From NCBI GenBank assembly GCA_964549765.1, contig CAZJWR010000039.1, positions 1 through 37,278 of the forward strand: a stretch of DNA of 37,278 bases. Reading direction: 5' to 3'. Both the position numbers and the translations under genes were made by a program. Source of the stretch: CAZJWR01 sp964549765. Its GTDB lineage: Bacteria > Zixibacteria > MSB-5A5 > GN15 > JAAZOE01. Shown here in pieces: positions 30,691-37,278 of this stretch. Below the pieces are notes generated by a model that saw only the letters and a list, made by a program, of their open reading frames with translations, had not been told where the DNA came from and made no database searches. Position 1 is the first letter of the stretch, and each line of letters opens with the position of its first letter.

Positions 30691-32829
30691 ATGAAACGGC
30701 AGGGGTTCATTCTCGGGTTGTTTTCGGTCGGGGGGCAGGTGCTTCTCCTGCGGGAACTGGTATCATCCCTCAACGGCGATGAATTGTTTATCGGCACGGC
30801 CCTGTGCGGCTGGCTTGTGGCTGTCGCTATCGGTGCATATGCCGGGGGGCGGCTCGGCCGGCGAGTTCGTCCCGAATGGTTGTTCGTAATCGGCGCGGTG
30901 CTTATTCCGATAATGATCGTCGCCGTGCGGCTGTCGCCGTTGACCGTGACCGATTTGACCGGTGAAATCGTCCCTTTCATCACATCAATAATCATCTCCA
31001 TCGCGGCCATGTTCCCCCTGGGGCTGTTATCCGGCTGGCTGTTTCCGACCATCACCAATCGCGTTATTTTCCCGGTCACCGACGCCATTGTTATAGTTTA
31101 CCTCTATGAGGGAATCGGCGCTTTTGTCGGTGGGATCGCCACGACGATTTTTGCCGGCGGGCTGGTATCGACGTTTACGCTGGGGGCGATCATCGGCATA
31201 ATCGTTCTTGCTTCGGTATTCGTCACATCCCAGACGGCGCGGATCGTCGCGGTGTCGATTGTCGCCGTCATCCTCTCAGCGGGCGCAGCGATAATCGCGC
31301 CGGGCGTCGATCATACCATCGACGAATGGAAATATCGGCAGTACGATATATTGGCGTCGTTCGATACCCGTTACGGCCACGAGACAATTTTGTCGCGCGA
31401 GGGAAGCGTGACATTGATGACCGACAACACGATCGAAGCGGTCTATCCCGACGTGGAATCGGCGGAAAATCAACTGCTGGCGCCGTCGCTGTATCATCCC
31501 GGCGCCAAACGTATCCTGTATATCGGCCGACCGGAATTCGGCGTCGCCCAACTGGCCGATTCATTCAAAACAATGCGCATAACGGCGCTCGATCCGAGAA
31601 AACAACTGACTTCCATTCTCGAAAATATCATACCGATACAGGGGAACACTATTCTTATCGAGGGCGATCCCATCGCGTATCTGACGACGCACTCGATTGT
31701 ACCCCGGTTTGACATAATCATCGTCAATGCCGGTGAGCCGGACGGTTATCAAGCCGCCCGGTTTTATTCACAGCAATTTTTCGGTGTCATCAACGGCTGG
31801 CTGGCCGATGACGGTATCCTGCTGATTCCCACGGGCTATGACACCGACCGCTATATCGCGCCGGAGAAGCAGGACGCGCTGGCCGTCATTCGTCGGACCC
31901 TGGCGGTGTCGTTTCCGCATGTTGGACTCTGGCCGGGGACGATGACGTTATTCATGGCGTCGCGGGAACGGGAGTTGGATGTGCCGATGGACAGCCTCGC
32001 CGCCCGGCTGGATCGTCTGGACTACATCCCGCAGTATGTGACGGCCGCCAATCTCAGGGATCGATTGAATATGATGAGCGTGGAACGTCTCGACGCCGCT
32101 GTTGCGGGCGGCGAACCGGAGACTGTCACACGGCCGGTCCTGCCTCATTATCAGGCGCTGTATCGTTCGTTGACCGACAGCGCCGACCGGGCGCTGCTGC
32201 ATGCGGTGATGCATCGTCCGGTGTGGTTGATCGTCCTGCCGGCGGCCATACTCGGATTTTTCCTCGTGATGATCCGCGGAGTTCGTTCGCGCGCCCGGTA
32301 TGGATTATTTCTGTACTTCATCGCCGGACTGGTATCGTTGTCACTGGAATTAATCTCGTTTTACATCTATCAAACCATGGCGGGATCGCTCTACGCCGAA
32401 CTGGCGGCGCTGATCGGCGCGTTCATGCTCGGCCTGGCCGCCGGAACGTATTATTCGCATCGCATCGGCGATGGCCCGCTGGAATTCCCGGCGCTGATTA
32501 TGCTGCTGGTGGCGGTCGCGATATTCATGGGCATGTATAACAGGATCGGCCCGGACGCGGCGCTGTATTTTCATGCCTGCTTTCTGTTCGTGACGGCGGT
32601 GGCGACGGCGACGTTGTTTGTGGGTGCGACCAATCGCTATTACGGCGAAATACTCGATGCCAACCGGGGGACGGGGTACGCATGGGAGTTGGTCGGATCG
32701 TCGATCGGCGCGTTGTTTACATTGACGCTGCTTCTTCCCGTAATCGGCCTGACGTGGCTTTTGATCGGGTTGATCATGACCGTGATTTTGGGATTTGCCG
32801 GCGCCGTGATCACCGCCGCCCGCGCCTGA
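30691..32829 (+). CDS. Membrane protein with spermidine-synthase-like domain
   Basis: 712 aa: a membrane part of about six helices (1-200), a soluble spermidine-synthase-like Rossmann domain (about 210-425: KYRQYDILASFDTRYGHETILSREG, ILYIGRPEFGVAQLA, ITALDPRKQ, DIIIVNAGEPDGYQAARFYSQQFFGVI), a linker, and a second membrane part (about 505-712). In aminopropyltransferases the nucleotide loop reads GGGDGG; here it is IGRPEFG (278-284), and the catalytic DCxD-type motif is not seen, so it probably does not make spermidine. Such fused membrane versions exist in databases and their job is unknown. The gene follows the radical SAM gene directly, so it is likely part of the same pathway, perhaps as transporter or substrate binder. 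It is convergent with the polyferredoxin with a ten-base gap. Confidence 0.85.
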   Translation: MKRQGFILGLFSVGGQVLLLRELVSSLNGDELFIGTALCGWLVAVAIGAYAGGRLGRRVRPEWLFVIGAVLIPIMIVAVRLSPLTVTDLTGEIVPFITSIIISIAAMFPLGLLSGWLFPTITNRVIFPVTDAIVIVYLYEGIGAFVGGIATTIFAGGLVSTFTLGAIIGIIVLASVFVTSQTARIVAVSIVAVILSAGAAIIAPGVDHTIDEWKYRQYDILASFDTRYGHETILSREGSVTLMTDNTIEAVYPDVESAENQLLAPSLYHPGAKRILYIGRPEFGVAQLADSFKTMRITALDPRKQLTSILENIIPIQGNTILIEGDPIAYLTTHSIVPRFDIIIVNAGEPDGYQAARFYSQQFFGVINGWLADDGILLIPTGYDTDRYIAPEKQDALAVIRRTLAVSFPHVGLWPGTMTLFMASRERELDVPMDSLAARLDRLDYIPQYVTAANLRDRLNMMSVERLDAAVAGGEPETVTRPVLPHYQALYRSLTDSADRALLHAVMHRPVWLIVLPAAILGFFLVMIRGVRSRARYGLFLYFIAGLVSLSLELISFYIYQTMAGSLYAELAALIGAFMLGLAAGTYYSHRIGDGPLEFPALIMLLVAVAIFMGMYNRIGPDAALYFHACFLFVTAVATATLFVGATNRYYGEILDANRGTGYAWELVGSSIGALFTLTLLLPVIGLTWLLIGLIMTVILGFAGAVITAARA

Positions 32830-32839
32830 TTTGAAACCG

Positions 32840-34525
32840 CTATGACTGCTGGCTACCCTGCCGCAATTTACTTCTCTGAAGCAGAATTTGATTTTTGGCC
32901 GAACGCGATTCACCTACCGACGTGATATAGATCGCCGGCCGGTCGACCACCGGGCAGGCATACTCGCACGCACCGCATCCGGTACACAGATTGGGGTCGA
33001 CATAGGGACGCTTGAGAGTCATCTCGTTGCCATTGCGGTCGACGAATGTTTCTTCTTTCAGATAAATCGACTTGGGCGAGGTCGGGCACCATTCCTCGCA
33101 CACGATACAGGTTTTCCCCATCGCCCAGGGCAGGCAGCGGCCCCGGTCGAAAAAGGCGGTGCCGATCCGCACCGGCGGTTCGTTTTTATCACCGACCTTC
33201 TGCTTGATAGTCAGATGCAGGATCGCGCCGGTCGGACAGACCTGGGTGCAGAGCGTGCAGGTCGGTTCGCAATACCCGATGACCGGGATCAAAATCGGCG
33301 TCCAGATGCCTTCGGCGCCCGATTCCATGAAGGTCGGATGCAAGGCGTTATTGGGGCAGACGCGCATGCATTGGCCGCATCGGATACATTTGGCCAGAAA
33401 GGCGCTCTCATTGACGGAACCCGGCGGCCGGATCAGGCGCGGGTTGGGATTGGCGCCGAAAGCATCGCCGGAACGAATCAACGGGAAAAGGGCGACGCCG
33501 CCGAGAAACGACAACAGGACTTTTCGTCGGGTGACGTCCACTTTGGGTGTCGGAGCGGGATTGGCACGGGACGGTTCGTGCTGAGGGAAAAAGCGAAACG
33601 ACAGCGCATCCTCGGGGCAGGCCGCCTGACAGTTAAGGCAGAGGTGGCATTCGGCCTGATGCCAGGTGTGGCCGACGTCGGGATTGTCACCGCCCTGGCA
33701 ATGAAGGTTGCACATGGCGCATTGATTGCATTTGGATTCGTCCTTTTGCAGACCGAAGATCGCGTATCGTGAGAAGATGCCCAGCATCGCGCCCAACGGA
33801 CAGATTCCCCGGCACCAGAAACGAATGAACAGGCGATTGAGAAGGAGGACGACGACGAAAAGCAACCCGATGGTGAGGATGGCGTGAAAATAGACCGGGC
33901 GATAATTCAGGACCAGCGGAGAGATGGTGTCGTATACCGACTGGGCGGCGTTGCCCAGCGGCGGATAGCCGATTGACTTGATCCATCCGACGACACCCAA
34001 AGCCGCCGATTGCACGGTCGGCAGGACGACCGTTCCGATGGATCGGGCCAAAAACGGCAGAGGATCGAGCAGACCGACCTGGAGCGTGCCCATCAGAGCA
34101 GCGCCGATGAAAAAGAAAAAGATATAGTATTTGATCCGCTGATATTTTTTGTAGCGATTTGATTCGATCTTACCCTTGCCCCGGTGAGTGATCCGTTCCG
34201 AGCGGATTTCGGATATCCAGTGGTTGAGCGATCCCATCGGGCATATCCATCCGCAGAAGAAGCGGCCCAGAAATATGGTCGGGATGAGAATTACCAGCGA
34301 CCAGAGGAGACCTTCATAGACTGTCCAACTCGACAGCAGAGTTCCCAGCGCCGTCAGGGGATCGAATTGAAGAAACAGCGACACCGGATACGGCAAATGG
34401 ATATCCGACCCATTCGCAACGCTGAAATCGACATCGAAATTGGTTTTGAGTATCAGCCAGAAGAAAATTACGAAGAAGACGATCTGCGACAGGCGGCGGA
34501 GATTTCTGACGGTTTTGATACTCAT
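32840..34525 (-). CDS. NapH/NapG-like membrane polyferredoxin
   Basis: 561 aa. N-terminal membrane part (about 10-260) with the NapH/CcoG-type CGWICPMGS (91-99) and CRGICPLGAM (238-247) motifs. Then cytosol- or periplasm-facing 4Fe-4S ferredoxin sets: C266-C276, C293-C303, then an internal twin-arginine-like segment (TRRKVLLSFLGGVALFPLI, 332-350), then C380-C390, C419-C430, a C464/C473-C480 set, and C514-C524. This looks like a NapH-type quinol/electron module fused to a NapG-type ferredoxin that is usually exported by Tat. It should pass electrons between the membrane and an envelope enzyme. ATG 34525 overlaps the stop of the Tat-tagged DUF362 gene (TGATG), so both are coupled. Confidence 0.92.
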   Translation of the reverse strand: MSIKTVRNLRRLSQIVFFVIFFWLILKTNFDVDFSVANGSDIHLPYPVSLFLQFDPLTALGTLLSSWTVYEGLLWSLVILIPTIFLGRFFCGWICPMGSLNHWISEIRSERITHRGKGKIESNRYKKYQRIKYYIFFFFIGAALMGTLQVGLLDPLPFLARSIGTVVLPTVQSAALGVVGWIKSIGYPPLGNAAQSVYDTISPLVLNYRPVYFHAILTIGLLFVVVLLLNRLFIRFWCRGICPLGAMLGIFSRYAIFGLQKDESKCNQCAMCNLHCQGGDNPDVGHTWHQAECHLCLNCQAACPEDALSFRFFPQHEPSRANPAPTPKVDVTRRKVLLSFLGGVALFPLIRSGDAFGANPNPRLIRPPGSVNESAFLAKCIRCGQCMRVCPNNALHPTFMESGAEGIWTPILIPVIGYCEPTCTLCTQVCPTGAILHLTIKQKVGDKNEPPVRIGTAFFDRGRCLPWAMGKTCIVCEEWCPTSPKSIYLKEETFVDRNGNEMTLKRPYVDPNLCTGCGACEYACPVVDRPAIYITSVGESRSAKNQILLQRSKLRQGSQQS

Positions 34526-35478
34526 CAACTGAGCTCTTTGTAACCTGCGGCTTTATAGTCCAGATTGCCCAGGCCGGAACTTTGCGCCAGGACGATATGG
34601 CCTATTTTATCCGGCTGCATGTCGAGAAATTCGGCGGAGCGAGCGTCGGCGGCGACCTGATCGGTGGCGCAGATGACCGTATTTTTTATTGTAACATCGT
34701 CGAGCGATCCGCCGGTAGGGCCACCGCGCAACATGACGCGGGTGGCGTCGACGACAACCAGGGTCGGGGTGAAAAACGTCGCCAAATCGACGATGGATTG
34801 GTCTATCTGCTGATGAAGCTGATTGCGGCTGCCGCCGAGGATGCCGTACAGGTTTTTCATCCCGACGGTGCAGCGCGACAGGGAATGATTCTTGACGATC
34901 GGCATATTGATGAGGCGGTCGGTTTCGATGAAATGTTTCAGCACCGGCCAGGCAGTGAGCATCTTACCTCCAAGATCGACCGTGACCAGGTCCTCATCGC
35001 GGGGCAGGATGACTTTGGCGCCGGCCTTTTCGGCAGCTTCCTTGATGCCGGAACGCAGAAAACAGCGGGGCGCATAGTTGCAGGGAATGTCGGAGATGAC
35101 GACTTCGGACGCGCCGGCGTCGAAACACAGCCGGACCATTTCGCCGACCAAGACCGGGTTGGTGTCGGCGCCCTGTTCGGGCGTGCGATCCCAGCCGATG
35201 TTGGGCTTGATGGTCACTTTCTCGCCGGGTTTGACGAATCGTTTGATGCCGCCGACGGCGTCCAGGGCCGCGTGGAGAGCGGCGATATGGTCAGCATTTT
35301 GTGCGAGGACAATTTTGGGCAGGCTGGAATCGGCAGCTACCTGAAAAGCAGGGTTCGCCTGGACCAGTTTCGCGTATGCGGACGATTCGCGGTTGTGAAA
35401 AAGGAATCCGACGCCTCCGGAAACGGCTGCCAGGGCCGCCGCCTGGCAGGTTTTCTTGATAAACTCACGTCGCTTCAT
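34525..35478 (-). CDS. DUF362 domain protein with Tat leader
   Basis: 317 aa. Residues 1-36 form a strong twin-arginine signal (MKRREFIKKTCQAAALAAVSG, then a cleavable hydrophobic region). The mature part is DUF362: VKPGEKVTIKPNIGWDRTPEQGADTNPVLVGEMVRLCFDAGASEVVISDIPCN, then FIETDRLINMPIVKNHSLSRCTVGMKNLYGILGG and a C-terminal DQVAADARSAEFLDM. Function unknown; the family often sits with ferredoxins. Export by Tat suggests a cofactor bound before transport. ATG 35478 is preceded by GAGGCCGAG. It is cotranscribed with the polyferredoxin. Compare the leaderless, unexported DUF362 at 28624-29547. Confidence 0.9.
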   Translation of the reverse strand: MKRREFIKKTCQAAALAAVSGGVGFLFHNRESSAYAKLVQANPAFQVAADSSLPKIVLAQNADHIAALHAALDAVGGIKRFVKPGEKVTIKPNIGWDRTPEQGADTNPVLVGEMVRLCFDAGASEVVISDIPCNYAPRCFLRSGIKEAAEKAGAKVILPRDEDLVTVDLGGKMLTAWPVLKHFIETDRLINMPIVKNHSLSRCTVGMKNLYGILGGSRNQLHQQIDQSIVDLATFFTPTLVVVDATRVMLRGGPTGGSLDDVTIKNTVICATDQVAADARSAEFLDMQPDKIGHIVLAQSSGLGNLDYKAAGYKELS

Positions 35479-35850
35479 CTCGGCCTCGCTGTATTATACG
35501 TTGGAGCATAATATACCGATTCACGCTCACCCCGGCAAGAGAAAGTGGATCGGCAACGGGGGGTGAATCCCAGAAGCTACGGGTACCCAGCGTCTTTAGA
35601 CGCGGGAATACCGATTTGCCACGAGCCGATATCAGGCCTTGACTCTCGGGAGAATTATCATAAACTCAGGTCTGAAGACCTGGGGTCCCCTTGCTTTGCG
35701 AGAAGACAAAGAATGCCCGAAAGTTAACGACTGGAAAACACCATTCTCACCGTTTGCTAATATTCCCGGCGTTTCATGTCGCGACTGAAAGAAAGCCGGG
35801 AATAGCGAAACGGCGTTCCGGCGACAACTATTTATCAGGAGGGTGACTTA
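35479..35850. other. Repeat-bearing upstream region of the putative porin
   Basis: No gene found. It holds copies of repeats also present at 21131-21963 (GGGTACCCAGCGTCTTTAGA with CGCGGGAA at 35580-35612, and AGGTCTGAAGACCTGGGG at about 35668-35685) and the structured leader of the putative porin gene. Confidence 0.7.
35761..35804 (+). promoter_or_regulatory. Structured leader upstream of the putative porin gene
   Basis: TATTCCCGGC and GCCGGGAATA form a perfect 10-bp stem. The 24-base interior can form a second stem (TTTCA/TGAAA with GTC/GAC). It ends 46 bases before the GTG start. There is no T-run directly after it, so it resembles an mRNA leader hairpin or operator rather than a simple terminator. 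Confidence 0.5.
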
Positions 35851-36957
35851 GTGAAACGGTTTACCATCAGCATATTCTTTCTGCTTCTCTTCGGGGCGAC
35901 TACATATTCCTTTGGCGGAGACAGCAAATTCAATATCAAGGGCGATTTCCGGTATCGGCATGAATGGATCCAATTGGAAGATGCCAATGCCCGAACCCGC
36001 CAGCGTGTCCGCGCCCGCGTCAATATCGACGGCAAGGTCAACGACCAGACCAGGGTCGTGTTCGGTATCTCCAGCGGGAGTCCCGATCCGGTGTCGAACA
36101 ATCAGACGTTGACCGACGGCTGGTCGAGCAAAGACGTTGTTCTCGATTTGGCCTACGTCGAATATAAATCGCAACGTTTTCCCGGCCTGTCGCTGATCGG
36201 CGGCAAGATGCATAATCCGTTTTATCTTCCCGGCGAATCGGAATTGATCTGGGATTCGGATATTCGGCAGGAGGGTATCGCGGCGCATTATTCGCGAGAT
36301 TTCGATTCGGTGTCGATACTGCTGACCGGAGGCGGATTCTGGCTGGAAGAGCGCAGCAAGAGCAAGAATTCGTCTCTGCTTTCGGGGCAAGGCGTCTTGG
36401 AATATCATATTCCGGACGGCAAGAGCAGCGTCGCCGTGGGCGGAAGCTATTTCGGCTATGAAAACGTCAAGGGCTTTACGCCATTCTTCGATGCCGAGGA
36501 CGCCTTCGGGAATACAACTGTTCCGGCAGTCGGTTCCAACGGGGATACCATCGAGGTTTACAAGTGGGATTTCGGTTTGATGGAGCTTTTTGCCGAAGCC
36601 GAAACGGAATTGGGCGTCGTGCCGGTGACGGTTATGAGCGATTATGTGAACAACACCGCCGCAGACAGTTTGAATGACGGCTGGCTGGTGGGAATTCGCG
36701 TGGGCAAGATTAAAAAGCTGAGTTCGCTGGCGATCAGATACATATATCGTGAAATCAAAAAAGACGCCGTGATCGGGATGTTCACCGATTCCGATTTCAT
36801 CGGCGGCGGCACGAACGGCAAAGGGCATGAGATGGGAGCCGATGTGCAGGTGACATCGAGCACGACGTTGTCATTGACGTATTTCAACAACAAGACCCCG
36901 ATCAGGGACGGCAAGACGTTCCAGCGCGTTCAGGTGGACGCCAAGTTCAAATTCTAA
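35851..36957 (+). CDS. Putative outer-membrane porin
   Basis: 368 aa with a Sec signal peptide (MKRFTISIFFLLLFGATTYSFG, then GDSK). The mature part is made of alternating polar/hydrophobic beta strands (KFNIKGDFRYRHEWIQL, RQRVRARVNIDGKV, TRVVFGISSG, DLAYVEYKSQ) ending with a phenylalanine (VQVDAKFKF), the outer-membrane assembly signal. The length and the start (RYRHEW, RVRARV) resemble the putative porin (Porin_5-like) group found in several diderm phyla. Substrate unknown. The GTG start at 35851 follows AGGAGGGT. It is a single gene, with a hairpin leader and a strong terminator, and its presence supports a diderm cell. Confidence 0.85.
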   Translation: MKRFTISIFFLLLFGATTYSFGGDSKFNIKGDFRYRHEWIQLEDANARTRQRVRARVNIDGKVNDQTRVVFGISSGSPDPVSNNQTLTDGWSSKDVVLDLAYVEYKSQRFPGLSLIGGKMHNPFYLPGESELIWDSDIRQEGIAAHYSRDFDSVSILLTGGGFWLEERSKSKNSSLLSGQGVLEYHIPDGKSSVAVGGSYFGYENVKGFTPFFDAEDAFGNTTVPAVGSNGDTIEVYKWDFGLMELFAEAETELGVVPVTVMSDYVNNTAADSLNDGWLVGIRVGKIKKLSSLAIRYIYREIKKDAVIGMFTDSDFIGGGTNGKGHEMGADVQVTSSTTLSLTYFNNKTPIRDGKTFQRVQVDAKFKF

Positions 36958-36988
36958 GACCTTCATATCACGACCTTTCCATATAGAT

Positions 36989-37017
36989 GGGGGAATCGGA
37001 TGATTCCCCTTTTTTTT
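36989..37017 (+). terminator. Intrinsic terminator of the putative porin gene
   Basis: GGGGAATC and GATTCCCC pair around GGAT, followed by eight T residues. Confidence 0.95.
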
Positions 37018-37070
37018 GCATTGGCCCGGGGCAGACGAGGGCCCGCCGCTGCGGGTGACCCAACGCATTG

Positions 37071-37278
37071 ATGAAAATAGGCATTGATTCAATCCCGTTG
37101 CTTGATTATGTTGAGGGGGCTGATGGGAATTCCAGCTTTGAGCCCACCATCGCGGAGGGAGGAGATGTGAACACCAATTCAGGGCAGGGCCAATCCCTGT
37201 CATTTGGCATTGTAAGATCAATCATGCTATTGTTTGTGCTGCTGAGTATGCTAATATGCAATTCATGCGTATGGATCT
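37071..37278 (+). CDS. 5' end of a putative lipoprotein or membrane-anchored protein, truncated by the window
   Basis: The frame from ATG 37071 is open to the window edge. A more likely start is the GTG at 37167, which has GGAGGGAGGAG just upstream; it would give an N-terminus with a hydrophobic stretch (SIMLLFVLLSMLI) ending in cysteines (CNSC), like a lipoprotein signal. Only about 37 codons from that start are visible, so the product cannot be named. Confidence 0.4.
   Translation, partial: MKIGIDSIPLLDYVEGADGNSSFEPTIAEGGDVNTNSGQGQSLSFGIVRSIMLLFVLLSMLICNSCVWI

Noticed and set aside
1..37278. tRNA, rRNA or insertion sequence in the window
   Set aside because: I found no cloverleaf-like T-loop context, no rRNA stretch, and no transposase frame. 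A small structured RNA could still be missed by eye.

Overview
The window is a stretch of a Gram-negative, probably uncultured bacterial genome of moderately high GC. A putative outer-membrane porin, lipoprotein signals, Sec and twin-arginine (Tat) leaders and sigma70-like promoters support a diderm. The 100-N scaffold gap and the many short palindromic intergenic repeats are typical of a metagenome assembly. The gene mix (exported AmmeMemoRadiSam proteins, DUF362 proteins, a receiver-fused PEP/pyruvate-binding protein, two glutamate dehydrogenases) would suit a candidate phylum such as Zixibacteria or a neighbour, but that placement is inference.

Layout. 1-1200: repeat-rich DNA with a GIY-YIG nuclease gene broken by the gap. 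1213-2334: a CBS-domain protein convergent with a lipoprotein. 2492-5724: a nucleotide-sugar operon (GDP-mannose 4,6-dehydratase, a GDP-4-keto-6-deoxymannose reductase-like enzyme that appears to start at ATT, and a UDP-GlcNAc 6-dehydrogenase-like enzyme) for surface polysaccharide. 5865-7804: endonuclease IV overlapping a YchF/DUF933 G protein. 7952-9258: a small unknown protein and a methyltransferase. 9422-11311: an exported oligoendopeptidase F. 11381-18529: a nitrogen and carbon block with a receiver-PEP/pyruvate-binding protein, NADP-type GdhA, a NarL-type regulator with a degenerate receiver, and a second GDH homologue lacking the usual catalytic lysine. 18642-21130: two proteins of unknown function around a bacterioferritin. 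21131-21963: a mosaic of palindromic repeats. 21964-25824: PEP synthase divergent from a cysteine-desulfurase-family enzyme.

The two most interesting loci follow. First, 25975-26619 (minus) encodes a two-domain protein disulfide oxidoreductase in which an in-frame TGA replaces the first cysteine of the second CxxC motif. A hairpin with a GGUC-containing loop sits at the spacing expected of a bacterial SECIS element, so this is very probably a selenoprotein with a UPYC active site. Second, 27011-35478 is a compact redox cluster: an exported Memo-AMMECR1 fusion, two DUF362 proteins, a radical SAM enzyme with a Tat-like leader, a membrane protein with a spermidine-synthase-like domain, and a NapH/NapG-like membrane polyferredoxin. 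Two back-to-back promoters and translational coupling tie the parts together. The inferred picture is an AmmeMemoRadiSam pathway moved to the cell envelope and fed with electrons by the polyferredoxin. A putative porin and a truncated lipoprotein-like frame end the window.
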